Shown here: one piece after another, positions 32,232 through 42,664 of the stretch
Layout of the letters: every line of letters starts with the position of its first letter
Numbering within the stretch: the first letter of the stretch is position 1
NCBI GenBank assembly: GCA_900316585.1
Contig: ONDM01000004.1
Location: 62,001 to 126,000, forward strand
From: an uncultured Prevotellaceae bacterium
Lineage (GTDB): Bacteria; Bacteroidota; Bacteroidia; Bacteroidales; Bacteroidaceae
DNA: 64,000 nucleotides
Direction: 5' to 3'
Notes under the pieces: model-generated
Told to the model about the DNA's origin: nothing
The model's database searches: none
The model's input: the letters and a program-made list of their open reading frames with translations, nothing else
Position numbers and translations under genes: made by a program

Positions 32232-32300
32232 TTCATTTGAGTTTTTCTGAGACGGAGTAACTTCAGCGAAGCTAAAGTTGTATTATATGAAAATTCATTT

Positions 32301-32308
32301 TATATTTG
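32301..32308 (+). promoter_or_regulatory. -7 promoter element of comM
   Basis: TATATTTG matches TAnnTTTG. It places transcription at about 32315, leaving no ATG in frame before the conserved protein start, so a TTG start is implied. Confidence 0.5.
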
Positions 32309-32339
32309 CAGACAGAATCAAATTCTAATCTTTTTCGTT

Positions 32340-33887
32340 TTGTACAGTTTGGTCAAAGTCTATGGCGCTCAAGTCATAGGGATCAAGTCAACCACTATTA
32401 CCATTGAGGTCAACACGGCACGGGGAATCAAGTTTTTCCTTGTAGGGCTTGCCGATGCTGCCGTGAAAGAGAGCCATGAGCGGATAGTAGCCGCCATGAG
32501 CTACAATGGTTATCATTTCCCTACCAGTCAGATTATCGTAAACATGGCCCCTGCCGATGTGCGGAAGGAGGGGGCGGCCTATGATTTGCCGCTGGCCCTG
32601 GGTATCATGGGGGCATCGGATATGGTCAGGGTGGACAAGTTTTCCCGGTACATGATTGTGGGGGAATTGGGGCTGGATGGTTCGTTGCAACCGGTAAAGG
32701 GGGCGCTTTCCATGGCTATCCAGGCACAGCGCGACGGGTTTGAGGGGCTCATCCTGCCGGAGCAGAATGCACGGGAGGCTGCCGTGGTGGAGCACCTGAA
32801 GGTGTACGGGGCAGCTAACCTGAAGCAGGTCATCGACTTCTTCAACGGGGAGGATGTCATCGCCCAGACTGTGGTGGATGCCCGTCGGGAGTTCTTCTCC
32901 ACGAAGGAGGAGTCGGACTACGACTTCGCTGACGTGAAGGGGCAGGAGAATGTGAAGCGTGCCTTAGAGGTGGCAGCTGCGGGTGGGCACAACATCATCT
33001 TGGTGGGGCCTCCTGGCAGTGGAAAGTCCATGATGGCGAAGTGTCTGCCTAGTATCCTTCCTCCACTTTCCCTGGAGGAGAGTCTGGAGACCACGCAGGT
33101 CCATTCGGTGGCAGGATTGGTGGGAGAGGGTGTCTCCCTCATCACGAAACGACCGTTCCGGTCGCCCCACCATTCTATCTCATCGGTGGCTCTGGTTGGA
33201 GGTGGTGCCCATGCCCAGCCGGGGGAGGTGTCCTTGGCACACAACGGGGTGCTCTACTGTGATGAGTTCGCAGAGTTCTCCCGCAGTTCCCTGGAGGTGC
33301 TCCGGCAGCCTCTGGAAGACCGACACATCACGATTTCAAGGTCCAGATATACGGTGGAGTACCCTTGCAGCGTGATGCTTATGGCTAGCATGAACCCTTG
33401 TCCGTGCGGTTACTACAACCATCCCACGAGGGAGTGTGTGTGTACTCCTACCCAGGTGCAGAAGTATCTGAACCGTATCTCTGGTCCCATGCTAGACCGG
33501 ATAGACCTGCAGGTGGAGATTCTTCCGGTCTCCTTCGACGAGCTTTCCCATGCCCCGAAGGGGGAACCTAGTGCGGCTATCAGGGAGAGGGTGGTCTTTG
33601 CCCGGAAAATCCAGGAGAACCGGTTTCGGGAATACCCGCTGGTGTACTGCAATGCCCAGATGACCTCCCGCATGATAGCACTCTGCTCCCAGCCTACTTC
33701 ACAGGGGTTGAAGCTGCTGAAGGATGCCATGGAGAAACTGGACCTTTCGGCACGGGCATACGACCGTATCTTGAAGGTGGCACGGACCATAGCCGATCTG
33801 GACAATTCTCCACGGGTGGAGGCTTGTCATATAGCAGAGGCTATTTCGTACCGGATGCTGGATAGGGGTAACTGGGCTACTCGGTAG
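32340..33887 (+). CDS. comM: ComM/YifB family Mg-chelatase-like AAA+ ATPase
   Basis: 515 residues. The N-terminal ChlI-like (Lon-substrate-type) domain starts LVKVYGAQVIGIKSTTITIEVN; the AAA+ core has Walker A GPPGSGKS, Walker B-type VLYCDEFAEFS and the Mg-chelatase stretch; a C-terminal helical domain (LSARAYDRILKVARTIADLD) follows. ComM is a hexameric helicase that extends branch migration during natural transformation. No ATG fits: the start is TTG at 32340, or TTG at 32349, which would match the usual short N-terminus better. Converges with the acyltransferase gene, 2 bp apart. Confidence 0.95.
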   Translation: MYSLVKVYGAQVIGIKSTTITIEVNTARGIKFFLVGLADAAVKESHERIVAAMSYNGYHFPTSQIIVNMAPADVRKEGAAYDLPLALGIMGASDMVRVDKFSRYMIVGELGLDGSLQPVKGALSMAIQAQRDGFEGLILPEQNAREAAVVEHLKVYGAANLKQVIDFFNGEDVIAQTVVDARREFFSTKEESDYDFADVKGQENVKRALEVAAAGGHNIILVGPPGSGKSMMAKCLPSILPPLSLEESLETTQVHSVAGLVGEGVSLITKRPFRSPHHSISSVALVGGGAHAQPGEVSLAHNGVLYCDEFAEFSRSSLEVLRQPLEDRHITISRSRYTVEYPCSVMLMASMNPCPCGYYNHPTRECVCTPTQVQKYLNRISGPMLDRIDLQVEILPVSFDELSHAPKGEPSAAIRERVVFARKIQENRFREYPLVYCNAQMTSRMIALCSQPTSQGLKLLKDAMEKLDLSARAYDRILKVARTIADLDNSPRVEACHIAEAISYRMLDRGNWATR

Positions 33888-33889
33888 TG

Positions 33890-35005
33890 CTATTTCAGCA
33901 GTTTCCGGGTAAGCCATTTACGCACGGGTTCATCGTAGTACAGCATGCTGAGGGTGCCCAGGGCAATGGCTGCCAGGATGACCACAATGGGGGCTATCCA
34001 TGCCTGCAGTCCTGACGGGTCCACCTGCTTAATCCAATAGATATACAAGTATATCAGGGGGTAGTGTACGGCATATAGGGGGTAGCTGAGCCTGCCCAGG
34101 TAGTTCAGGAAGGGCTGATGCTGTGCCTTAACTTCGCCAGAGGCTCCATACCATACGATGAGAGGGAAGGCCACGCAAAGGCAGAACAGTTGGTAATAGA
34201 CGCTTGCTGCACCTAAACCTGGTACAAGGAAAATGAGGAGGAGTGCGATGGAGCAGACAAGGAACATGTGCTTGCGTACGGTGGTGGTCTTGCGGTTGCG
34301 GAACAGACGGGCTAGCAGGAGTCCCATGGGGTAGCCCAGACTCACACGGAGAAGGCCTCCCAAGAGATTGATGGGCTCGGAGGACCAGCCGTAGTCGATG
34401 GTGTTTTCATTCATGTAAAGGCTATAGCCCAGGAGTAGGATGGCTGCCGTGACTACCCATATTTTCAGGGTACGGGTAGAAAGGCGGTGGAGGAAAAGAC
34501 CGTAGCAGAAGCTGCCGATGTATTCTACAAAAAGACTCCAGGTAGGACCATTCAGAGGAAACGCCTCTGTGTTTCCCCGGACATCCAGTGAGGTAGGGGT
34601 AGGCAGGCAGAAGAGTTGCAGCAGGGTGCAGATCATGAGGGCGGAGAGGGCTACCCGTGTGCCGTCCCACTGCTGGCATCCCTGTATACAGAAGCAGATA
34701 AGTCCTATGACCACTCCCATGATAACCATCGGGTGCAGTCGGATGATACGTCTTTTGATGAAATTTCCCAGACTCATCTGGTTCCATCGGTCGTCATAGG
34801 CGTATCCCATTACAAAACCAGAGAGGATGAAGAAAAAGTCAACCGCAATGAACCCGTGGTACAGGTTCTGTTCAGGAGTAGTACTGTTGATGGGTGCAAA
34901 GGCGATGGCCTCGAAGATATGGTAGAAGAGTACTACCAAAGCAGCCACACCACGTAATCCGTCTAAGATTAAGTAGTGTGGCTTGGATGCTGTTTGGGTA
35001 GTCAT
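33890..35005 (-). CDS. acyltransferase family 3 membrane protein (OafA-like)
   Basis: 371 residues with about ten hydrophobic segments. The N-terminus carries the family signature LDGLRGVAALVVLFYHIFEAI, with the catalytic-type His in LFYHIF, and VDFFFILSGFVMGYAYDDRW. Such proteins transfer acetyl or other acyl groups to sugars of surface glycans. It starts 11 bp after the M3 peptidase stop and is probably co-transcribed with it. A relic of a related gene is present at 50664-50760. Confidence 0.9.
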   Translation of the reverse strand: MTTQTASKPHYLILDGLRGVAALVVLFYHIFEAIAFAPINSTTPEQNLYHGFIAVDFFFILSGFVMGYAYDDRWNQMSLGNFIKRRIIRLHPMVIMGVVIGLICFCIQGCQQWDGTRVALSALMICTLLQLFCLPTPTSLDVRGNTEAFPLNGPTWSLFVEYIGSFCYGLFLHRLSTRTLKIWVVTAAILLLGYSLYMNENTIDYGWSSEPINLLGGLLRVSLGYPMGLLLARLFRNRKTTTVRKHMFLVCSIALLLIFLVPGLGAASVYYQLFCLCVAFPLIVWYGASGEVKAQHQPFLNYLGRLSYPLYAVHYPLIYLYIYWIKQVDPSGLQAWIAPIVVILAAIALGTLSMLYYDEPVRKWLTRKLLK

Positions 35006-35016
35006 GGGAAAAGACT

Positions 35017-37158
35017 TTATTTCTTTTTCTCAACGTCGGTGTTCTTCACGGTCTTTGGCTTTTGTACCAGACCACGGTTCTCCAGGAGGCCTTCAATCTT
35101 AGGTTCACGTCCACGGAAAGCCTTGTACATATCCATACCGCTGCTGATGCTGCCAGGTACCAGACAAGATTCCTTGAACTTCTGAGCTACTTCCTGATTG
35201 AAGATATCGCCTGTTTCCTTGAAAGCCTGGAAAGCGTCGCAGTCCAGAACTTCAGACCAGATGTAGCTGTAATAGCCAGCTGCATAGCCTCCACCCATGG
35301 AGTGGGAGAAGTTGGTAACGCTATAGCGAGGTAGAATCTGATCTGGAATGCCACGAGCCTTCATCACCTTGTCCTGGAAGTCCATGACATTCATGTTCTT
35401 TGGGATGCTAGTGAGGGAGTGCAGATCCATATCGACCAAAGAAGCTGCTAGGAGTTCTACGGTAGCAAATCCTTGTCCATACTTTCCTACGGCATCAATC
35501 TTGTCCACCAGTTCCTGTGGAATGACTTCACCGGTCTTGTAGTGTTTTGCATAGACTTTCAGCACTTCCGGTTCAAATGCCCAGTGCTCGTTGATTTGGG
35601 AAGGAAGCTCCACGAAGTCCTGCTCGGTACGAGAGGTTCCGTTGTAGTGTACATTACGGAAGAAGCTGTGCATGGCATGGCCGAACTCATGGAACATGGT
35701 GGTCACGTTGTCCGGAGTCTGCAGTGCAGGCTTGTCGCCTGAAGGCAAGGACATGTTGCATACATTGGTAACGATAGGCTGGATACGTTCTGTGCCGTCG
35801 TAGCTCTGGCCACGGAAACCGCCGCACCAAGCACCGGCACCCTTACCGTCGCGTGGGAAGTAGTCGCTGTAGAAAATGGCAATGACGTTTCCGTCCTTGT
35901 CGATGACATCCCATGACTTAGCTGTGGATTCATAGACCGGGTAGTCCTGGGTACGCTCCTTGAAGGAGATGCCGTAGAGCTTGTTGGCTACGTAGAAAAT
36001 ACCCTGCTGTACGTTGTTGATTTCCAGGTATTCTGAGATTTTCTCCTCATCGTAGGCGAATTTAGCTACTTTAGCCTTGTTCTGGTAGTACATGTAGTCC
36101 CAACGCTGAGGCTCTCCCTTGATACCATCTTTTCTCATTTCAGCCTTGATGTCGGCAATTTCTTCTTTTGCCTTTTCTACGGCAGGGTCCCAAATCTGGT
36201 TCAGCAGGTCATAGACATTGTCGCCAGTCTTAGCCATACGTGACTCCAGCTGCACTTCAGCAAAGTTCTTCTTGCCCATCAGTTTGGCACGTTCCAGACG
36301 GAGTTCCACGATTCTCTTGGAGATTTCCTTATTGTCATACTCGTCATTGTGGTTGCAACGGTTGTTGTACATGTCGTAAACCTTCCTGCGCAGCTCACGG
36401 TTGGAGCAATACTGAAGCACTGGGTTACAACTGATACGCTGCATGTTGAAGGCATATTTCCCTGGCTGCCCGATTTTGGTGGCCAAGGCAGCAGCCTGCT
36501 CTACGTTTGCCTCTGGCAGTCCTGGAAGTTCTTTCTTGGAATCTACGATGACGTAAGTATTGTTTGTATCGTGCATCAGGTTCTGGGAGAACTGAAGGGA
36601 CAGTTTGCTCAATTCCTGGTTGATTTCCTTCATTTTATTCTTGTCCTCCTCGCTCAGCAGGGCACCACTGTTCACAAAACGCTTGTAAGTGGTTTCAAGC
36701 AGTTTCTTCTGCTCCTTGTTCAGGTTCCATTTGCTTTGGTTGTCATAGACGTACTTGACCTTGCCGAAAAGGTCTGGGTTCATATTGATGAAATCGCTGT
36801 GAGCCGAAGTCAGTGGGGAAATCTCACGGGCCAAGGCACGGAACTCATCGTTGGAATTCGAGCTGCTCAGGGAACTGTACACGCTACGAGTCTTGGATAA
36901 GGTCTCGCCACACTGGTCCAGTGCAGCAATGACATTCTCAAAATTAGGTTCTTCCTTGTTGTCGATGATAGCCTGGATTTCAGCTTTCTGCTCTTCCATA
37001 CCCTTGATCATTCCTTCACGGTAATTGTCCATGGTGAACTTTTCAAAAGGAGGAATCTCATAAGGTGTGCCATAGCGACGCTGCAGGAAAGGGTTCTGAG
37101 CCGTAGCTGTGCAAACGAAAGCCAAAAGTAAGGCTGTAGAAACAAATAGTTTTTTCAT
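35017..37158 (-). CDS. dcp: M3 family zinc peptidase, dipeptidyl carboxypeptidase-like
   Basis: 713 residues from ATG 37158-37156, with a signal peptide (MKKLFVSTALLLAFVCTATAQ). The thimet-oligopeptidase-type core is clear, with zinc site MFHEFGHAMHSFF (HExxH) and the downstream ligand Glu in the WAFEPE stretch; the closing VTNFSHSMGGGYAAGYYSYIWSEVLDCDAF block is typical. Dcp-type enzymes remove C-terminal dipeptides. The signal peptide places it in the periplasm. The longer frame to 37227 is rejected because it crosses the promoter at 37197. Confidence 0.94.
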   Translation of the reverse strand: MKKLFVSTALLLAFVCTATAQNPFLQRRYGTPYEIPPFEKFTMDNYREGMIKGMEEQKAEIQAIIDNKEEPNFENVIAALDQCGETLSKTRSVYSSLSSSNSNDEFRALAREISPLTSAHSDFINMNPDLFGKVKYVYDNQSKWNLNKEQKKLLETTYKRFVNSGALLSEEDKNKMKEINQELSKLSLQFSQNLMHDTNNTYVIVDSKKELPGLPEANVEQAAALATKIGQPGKYAFNMQRISCNPVLQYCSNRELRRKVYDMYNNRCNHNDEYDNKEISKRIVELRLERAKLMGKKNFAEVQLESRMAKTGDNVYDLLNQIWDPAVEKAKEEIADIKAEMRKDGIKGEPQRWDYMYYQNKAKVAKFAYDEEKISEYLEINNVQQGIFYVANKLYGISFKERTQDYPVYESTAKSWDVIDKDGNVIAIFYSDYFPRDGKGAGAWCGGFRGQSYDGTERIQPIVTNVCNMSLPSGDKPALQTPDNVTTMFHEFGHAMHSFFRNVHYNGTSRTEQDFVELPSQINEHWAFEPEVLKVYAKHYKTGEVIPQELVDKIDAVGKYGQGFATVELLAASLVDMDLHSLTSIPKNMNVMDFQDKVMKARGIPDQILPRYSVTNFSHSMGGGYAAGYYSYIWSEVLDCDAFQAFKETGDIFNQEVAQKFKESCLVPGSISSGMDMYKAFRGREPKIEGLLENRGLVQKPKTVKNTDVEKKK

Positions 37159-37196
37159 AGTAATGTTATGTGATATTAGATTGTTTACATTTGAGA

Positions 37197-37204
37197 CAAA
37201 AATA
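37197..37204 (-). promoter_or_regulatory. -7 promoter element of the M3 peptidase gene
   Basis: Minus-strand TATTTTTG, about 39 bp upstream of the ATG at 37158. Confidence 0.5.
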
Positions 37205-37298
37205 GGGCAATTTGTCGGAATTACCAAATTTTCCTCTGATGATGTGTAAAAAAGGTAGTTTAACCCTTTCTGATTGTTGTTTTCTCCTATTTTTTATT

Positions 37299-37306
37299 TA
37301 ATTTTG
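37299..37306 (+). promoter_or_regulatory. -7 promoter element of metG
   Basis: TAATTTTG matches TAnnTTTG, with a weak -33 (GTTG ending at 37279) 19 bp upstream. It lies 26 bp before ATG 37332. Confidence 0.55.
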
Positions 37307-37331
37307 CACCAATTTGAAAAACAGAAGAAAA

Positions 37332-39389
37332 ATGGAAAAGAATTTCAAGCGTACCACTGTAACTGCAGCCCTTCCTTATGCTAATGGTCCTGTGCACATA
37401 GGTCACTTGGCAGGAGTCTATGTTCCTGCGGATATCTATGTGCGTTACCTGCGTCTGAAGAAGAGAGATGTACTGTTCATTGGCGGTTCCGATGAGCATG
37501 GTGTCCCTGTGACAATCAGAGCCCGCAAGGAGGGGATCACGGTTCAGCAAGTGGTGGACCGCTATCATTACTTGATTAAGGATTCGTTCGAGAAGTTCGG
37601 TATCTCTTTCGATATCTATTCCCGGACCACCAGTGATATTCATCATAAATTGGCATCCGACTTTTTCAAGAAACTTTATGATGAGGACAAACTGATTCAG
37701 CAGACCACTGAGCAGTTCTACGATGAGGAGACCCACGAGTTCCTGACCGACCGCAATATCCGCGGTGAGTGCCCTCGTTGCCATGGAGCAGATGCCTATG
37801 GCGACCAGTGTGAGAAATGTGGTGCGACCCTTTCTCCGGAGGAGCTGATTAATCCGTACAATGCCATTAATGGTAATCCGCTTATCAAGAAGCAGACTAC
37901 CCACTGGTATCTGCCATTGGACAAGTATCAGCCTTGGCTGGAAAAGTGGATTCTTCAGGAGCACAAGGAGTGGAGACCGAATGTATATGGTCAGTGCAAG
38001 AGCTGGCTAGATGGTGGTTTGAAGCCTCGTGCCGTAACCCGCGACCTGGATTGGGGTATCCCTGTTCCTGTAGAGGGTGCGGAGGGGAAAGTCCTCTATG
38101 TATGGTTTGATGCCCCCATCGGTTATATCTCCAACACGAAGGAGCTTTGCGACAGCAAGCCGGAACTGGGCAAGTGGGAGACTTGGTGGCAGGATCCAGA
38201 GACTCGTCTGGTTCACTTCATCGGTAAGGACAACATTGTTTTTCACTGCATCGTATTCCCTACCATGTTGAAGGCTCATGGCGATTATATCCTTCCGGAC
38301 AATGTGCCAAGCAATGAGTTCCTGAATCTGGAGAACGACAAGATTTCCACTAGCCGTAATTGGGCTGTATGGCTTAATGAGTACCTAGTGGATCTGCCTA
38401 ACCGTCAGGATGAGCTTCGTTATACGTTGACGGCAAATGCTCCTGAGACGAAGGACAATAATTTCACTTGGAAGAATTATCAGGATTGTACCAATAATGA
38501 ATTGGTGGCTATCTATGGTAATTTTGTGAACCGTGCTCTCCAGCTCACCCAAAAGTACTATGACGGTGTGGTTCCTGCATGTGGTGAACTCACGGATTAT
38601 GACAAGCAGACCTTGGAGGAGTTTGCTGATGTGAAGACACGGGTAGAATCCTGCTTGGAGAACTTCAAGTTCCGTGATGCACAGAAAGAGGCTATGAACC
38701 TGGCACGTATCGGTAATAAGTATATAGCAGATATGGAGCCATGGAAGGTTATCAAGACCGATCCTGAGCGTGTGAAGACAATTATCTATATTTCCTTGCA
38801 GCTGACTGCCAATCTGGCTATCGCTTTTGAACCGTTTCTGCCATTCAGCAGCAAGCGTCTGCGTGAGATGATCTGCATGAACGAGTTCTCTTGGGAGAGC
38901 CTTGGAAGTACCGATTTGCTGCCGGCAGGGAAGAAGCTGGCTAAGCCTTCTTTGCTGTTCACCAAGATTGAGGATGACGTGATTCAGGCACAACTTGACA
39001 AACTGGAGGCTACCAAGAAGGCCAACGAAGAGCAGAACTACCGTGCGAAGGAGGTTAAGGAAACCATTACTTACGAGGATTTCCAGAAGCTGGATATCCG
39101 TGTGGGTACGGTTCTGGAATGTGAGCGGGTTCCTAAGATGAAGAAACTGCTGAAGTTCCGTATAGATGACGGTCTGGACCAACGGACCATCGTCAGTGGC
39201 ATCAGCCAGTTCTATGAGCCAGAGCAGCTGATGGGCAAGCAGGTATTGTTCATAGCAAACCTTGCTCCTCGTCAGTTCAAGAATGGACTTGTAAGTGAAG
39301 GCATGATTCTGAGTGCCGAGAACTATGATGAGACGATTAGTGTTACTACAGTAGAACATAATGTAAAACCTGGTTCACAAGTATTATAG
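37332..39389 (+). CDS. metG: methionine-tRNA ligase
   Basis: 685 residues from ATG 37332 (a TTG at 37314 is in frame but less likely). The class I HIGH motif is [14 protein letters not shown]; the zinc knuckle is [18 protein letters not shown]; the KMSKS loop is a variant, [10 protein letters not shown]. The C-terminal domain (about 580-685: [32 protein letters not shown]) is the EMAPII/Arc1p-like tRNA-binding module found in dimeric MetRS. It charges initiator and elongator tRNA-Met in the cytoplasm. Monocistronic, with a bidirectional terminator downstream. Confidence 0.98.
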   Translation: MEKNFKRTTVTAALPYANGPVHIGHLAGVYVPADIYVRYLRLKKRDVLFIGGSDEHGVPVTIRARKEGITVQQVVDRYHYLIKDSFEKFGISFDIYSRTTSDIHHKLASDFFKKLYDEDKLIQQTTEQFYDEETHEFLTDRNIRGECPRCHGADAYGDQCEKCGATLSPEELINPYNAINGNPLIKKQTTHWYLPLDKYQPWLEKWILQEHKEWRPNVYGQCKSWLDGGLKPRAVTRDLDWGIPVPVEGAEGKVLYVWFDAPIGYISNTKELCDSKPELGKWETWWQDPETRLVHFIGKDNIVFHCIVFPTMLKAHGDYILPDNVPSNEFLNLENDKISTSRNWAVWLNEYLVDLPNRQDELRYTLTANAPETKDNNFTWKNYQDCTNNELVAIYGNFVNRALQLTQKYYDGVVPACGELTDYDKQTLEEFADVKTRVESCLENFKFRDAQKEAMNLARIGNKYIADMEPWKVIKTDPERVKTIIYISLQLTANLAIAFEPFLPFSSKRLREMICMNEFSWESLGSTDLLPAGKKLAKPSLLFTKIEDDVIQAQLDKLEATKKANEEQNYRAKEVKETITYEDFQKLDIRVGTVLECERVPKMKKLLKFRIDDGLDQRTIVSGISQFYEPEQLMGKQVLFIANLAPRQFKNGLVSEGMILSAENYDETISVTTVEHNVKPGSQVL

Positions 39390-39412
39390 TGAACAACTTG
39401 AAATGAAAAAGG

Positions 39413-39445
39413 AAGCGGGACATTCGTGAGAATGTCCCGCTTTGC
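39413..39445. terminator. bidirectional terminator between metG and fucP
   Basis: AAGCGGGACATTC (39413-39425) pairs perfectly with GAATGTCCCGCTT (39430-39442) around a 4-nt loop. It lies between two convergent genes. Confidence 0.8.
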
Positions 39446-39464
39446 TTTACCTATGGGAAAGAGA

Positions 39465-40781
39465 TTATTCTGTAAATATCCTGTTGTACACCCTGTGTCC
39501 GTAGATGAACACCACAACGAAGCAGATAAGCGGCAGGATGAAACTTACGTTTACAGCAGGCATGTTGAATACTTCCACTTGGTCAATGATACTTGCTTGT
39601 ATAGGAGGAAGGACTGATCCTCCCAGAATAGCCATGATAAGTCCAGCTGCCCCAAATTTGGCATCATCACCCATACGCTCCAGTGCTATACCATAGATAG
39701 TAGGGAACATCAGACTCATGCAGGCACTGATAGCCACCAGACAGTACATGCCGAAGATATTCTGGAAGAAGATGACTCCCAACGTGAATACCATGGCAGC
39801 GCATGCTAAAATCCGTAGCAGGTGACCTGCATTGATAAAGCGGAGGAACCAGGTGCAGATGAAACGACTGCAGCAGAAGATGACCATGGCTGCAATGTTG
39901 TATTGCTGGCTAAGTACTTCTGCGCTTTTCTCATCCATGCCGGTGCTCATGAAGTAACGGGTACCATACTGGATGATGAAAGTCCAGCACATGATCTGTG
40001 CTCCTACGTAGAAGAACTGGGCAATGACTCCCTCTCGGTAGTGCTTACGTTTGAAGATTCGCTTGATGGTAGGTACGAAGTTGATGCTGGTATTCTCATC
40101 GCCGTTGTGTGGCATCTTGGTGATGACAAACAAGAATAGCACGATAAGGATGACAATGCCTATGGCCAGGTACGGACTGATGAGGACACCCAAGTCGGCA
40201 TCCTTAAGTGCCTGAAACTCCTCTTTAGGAAGAAGGGCCCTTTCCTCCGAGCTGAGAGGATTCAGCCTGTTCTGAATGAAGTTCATGGCCACATACATTC
40301 CACAAAGGGAACCGATAGGGTTGAAGCTTTGTGCCAGATTCAACCGGCGTGTAGCCGTTTCTTCCGAACCCATTGAAAGGATGTAGGGGTTAGAGCTAGT
40401 CTCCAGGAAAGACAGTCCGCAGGTAAGGATAAAATAGGCAATGAGGAAAGGATAGTAGCTTCCCGACATCTTCGCTGGGAAGAACAGGAAGGCTCCAATG
40501 GCATAGAGTGCCAATCCCATCATGATACCTTTTTTATACGAGTATTTGCGTATGAACATGGCAGCAGGGAATGCCATACAGAAATATCCCCCATAGAATG
40601 CTACTTGCACCAGTGTGCCATCGGTTACGCTCATGCGGAAAATCTTGGAGAAAGCCTTGACCATAGGATTCGTGATGTCATTGGCAAAGCCCCAGAGTGC
40701 AAAGCAACTGGTTACAAGGATGAAGGGCAGCAGATAGCTGACCCCATCCTTTTTCAGTATAGAAAGTTTCTCTTTTTCCAT
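39465..40781 (-). CDS. fucP: L-fucose:H+ symporter FucP (MFS)
   Basis: 438 residues with about twelve hydrophobic segments. The first helix is the FucP hallmark (LLPFILVTSCFALWGFANDITNPMVKAFSKIF), followed by LVQVAFYGGYFCMAFPAAMFIRKYSYKKGIMMGL and the SFLETSSNPYILSMG stretch. FucP imports L-fucose with a proton across the inner membrane. Its start lies 3 bp after the fucI stop, so it is the second gene of a two-gene operon. Specificity for fucose is supported by this neighbour; related porters take glucose or galactose. Confidence 0.92.
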   Translation of the reverse strand: MEKEKLSILKKDGVSYLLPFILVTSCFALWGFANDITNPMVKAFSKIFRMSVTDGTLVQVAFYGGYFCMAFPAAMFIRKYSYKKGIMMGLALYAIGAFLFFPAKMSGSYYPFLIAYFILTCGLSFLETSSNPYILSMGSEETATRRLNLAQSFNPIGSLCGMYVAMNFIQNRLNPLSSEERALLPKEEFQALKDADLGVLISPYLAIGIVILIVLFLFVITKMPHNGDENTSINFVPTIKRIFKRKHYREGVIAQFFYVGAQIMCWTFIIQYGTRYFMSTGMDEKSAEVLSQQYNIAAMVIFCCSRFICTWFLRFINAGHLLRILACAAMVFTLGVIFFQNIFGMYCLVAISACMSLMFPTIYGIALERMGDDAKFGAAGLIMAILGGSVLPPIQASIIDQVEVFNMPAVNVSFILPLICFVVVFIYGHRVYNRIFTE

Positions 40782-40784
40782 GAG

Positions 40785-42560
40785 TTATTTGTATATAGGG
40801 CCGAAGTTAGCACATGCACGGTAGTCTGCGCCTTCTTTGTCCATACCAAACGCATTCCATGCAGCAGGACGGAAGATGTCCTTGTCAGCTACATTGTGCA
40901 TGCAAACCGGGATACGAAGCATACTAGCCAATGTAATCAGGTCCTTACCGATGTGTCCGTAGGTAATGGCACCATGGTTGGCACCCCAGTTGTTCATGAC
41001 GCTGTAAACATCCTTGAAGGCATCTTTGGTTGGGTCCAGACGGGGAGCAAACCATGTGGTTGGCCATGTAGGGTCTGTACGCTTATCCAGAATTTTGTGG
41101 ATTTCAGGGTCAATGTCGACGGTCCAACCTTCTGCCAACTGGATTACAGGGCCAAGTCCCTTGACCAGGTTCACACGCATCATGGTTACAGGCATGCCAC
41201 CACGGGTGAGGAAGTTGCTGGAGAAGCCACCTCCACGGAAATAGTCGCGGTCGGCAGGGAGCCAATTTGTATGTTTCAGAATAGCTTCTTCATCTGCGTC
41301 GGTCAGGTTCCACCATTCCTTCATGGTAGGATTGCCTTCAGCATCGGTGGCATAGCCATTACCGTCCAATGTGGTTGCACCAGAGTTTATCAGGTGGATA
41401 ATGCCATTGGCAGCCTTACCGGTAAGTTCTTTACCAGTAACACGCTTCACGGCTTCTGGGCTCCAGTAGGTACGCACATCAGAGAAAATCTGGGCACGGT
41501 TGGTAAGCAAATGGCCAAGCAGCATAGCTACACCATTCAAGGAATCGTTCTCGGTGGCAACGATAATAGCTTCGCGTTTACCGTTCCAGTCGAACTGGGT
41601 ATTCAGCAAAGCCTCACAGAAGTCGCCGTTTGGTTTCCAGTCAGTCCATTGACGTTGCCCTTGGAATCCACCTGCGATGGCATGATGTCCAAGAGACTCT
41701 TCCTTGAATCCCATCTCACACAGTTTTGGATTTCCGTGCATAAGGTCACGCATGATGAGATACATCTTCACTACGAATTCCCAATCTTGATCTTTCTGCT
41801 CACGAGTCTTTTGCTTTTCAGGGCGATTTTTATCCCATCCTTCATTGACCTTGCAGTATTTTTCTACCCAAGCCATAGCTTTTTTGTATTCATCGTGGTC
41901 GTAGATACCTTCATCCATACGACGCAGGATTTCTGTCTCGTCTACCTGCTCATTCCGCATACCTAGGTATTCCTGGAAAAAGTCTGGATTAACGATGGAA
42001 CCAGCAATACCCATAGCCACAGAACCGAAACTGAGGTAGCTCATGCCACGCATAGTGGCAACAGCCTGAGCTGCACGGGCCCAACGGAGAATCTTTTCTA
42101 CAACATCTTCAGGGATGGTGTTGTCATCCAAATCCTGTACGTCATGTCCGTAAATACCGTATGCCGGTAGTCCTTTTTGTGCATGGGCTGCCAATACTGC
42201 AGCCAGATAGACAGCTCCTGGGCGTTCAGTGCCGTTGAATCCCCAAACTGCTTTTGGGTAATAAGGGTTCATGTCCATGGTTTCAGAACCATAGCACCAA
42301 CATGAAGTTACCGTAATGGTAGCTCCAACTCCTTCGCGTTCAAATTTCTCAGCACAAGCAGCAGTCTCTGCAACTCGGCCAATAGTAGTGTCGGAAATAA
42401 CACATTCTACAGGAGAACCATCTCCATTCTTCAAATTGGAAGAAATGAGGTTTGCCACTGCTTTTGCCAGGTTCATGGTCTTTTCTTCCAAACTTTCCCT
42501 AACTCCTCCTTGACGACCGTCAATGGTTGGGCGAATGCCAATTTTAGGATATTTTCTCAT
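40785..42560 (-). CDS. fucI: L-fucose isomerase
   Basis: 591 residues, the normal family length. The N-terminus ([34 protein letters not shown]) and stretches such as [56 protein letters not shown] and [35 protein letters not shown] are diagnostic. The enzyme interconverts L-fucose and L-fuculose with Mn2+ in the cytoplasm. It is first in the fucI-fucP operon and divergent from the fucosidase gene. Fuculokinase, aldolase and a FucR-type regulator are not in the window, so the rest of the pathway must be elsewhere. Confidence 0.97.
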   Translation of the reverse strand: MRKYPKIGIRPTIDGRQGGVRESLEEKTMNLAKAVANLISSNLKNGDGSPVECVISDTTIGRVAETAACAEKFEREGVGATITVTSCWCYGSETMDMNPYYPKAVWGFNGTERPGAVYLAAVLAAHAQKGLPAYGIYGHDVQDLDDNTIPEDVVEKILRWARAAQAVATMRGMSYLSFGSVAMGIAGSIVNPDFFQEYLGMRNEQVDETEILRRMDEGIYDHDEYKKAMAWVEKYCKVNEGWDKNRPEKQKTREQKDQDWEFVVKMYLIMRDLMHGNPKLCEMGFKEESLGHHAIAGGFQGQRQWTDWKPNGDFCEALLNTQFDWNGKREAIIVATENDSLNGVAMLLGHLLTNRAQIFSDVRTYWSPEAVKRVTGKELTGKAANGIIHLINSGATTLDGNGYATDAEGNPTMKEWWNLTDADEEAILKHTNWLPADRDYFRGGGFSSNFLTRGGMPVTMMRVNLVKGLGPVIQLAEGWTVDIDPEIHKILDKRTDPTWPTTWFAPRLDPTKDAFKDVYSVMNNWGANHGAITYGHIGKDLITLASMLRIPVCMHNVADKDIFRPAAWNAFGMDKEGADYRACANFGPIYK

Positions 42561-42594
42561 AATATTTACTATAAGGTTAAATTTTGTGTGCAGA

Positions 42595-42602
42595 CAAAGA
42601 TA
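42595..42602 (-). promoter_or_regulatory. -7 promoter element of fucI-fucP
   Basis: Minus-strand TATCTTTG, 35 bp upstream of the ATG at 42560. It forms half of a 10-bp inverted repeat with the divergent promoter. Confidence 0.6.
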
Positions 42603-42634
42603 GTGAAAAATTTCCGTTACACTAAAGATTTTGC

Positions 42635-42661
42635 TATCTTTGTGGCATTAGTTTCTAATGC
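42635..42661 (+). promoter_or_regulatory. -7 promoter element and leader hairpin of the GH95 operon
   Basis: TATCTTTG (42635-42642) matches TAnnTTTG. Just downstream GCATTAG (42645-42651) pairs perfectly with CTAATGC (42655-42661), ending 3 bp before ATG 42665. It may be an operator or an RNA hairpin at the ribosome-binding region. Confidence 0.55.
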
Positions 42662-42664
42662 AAA

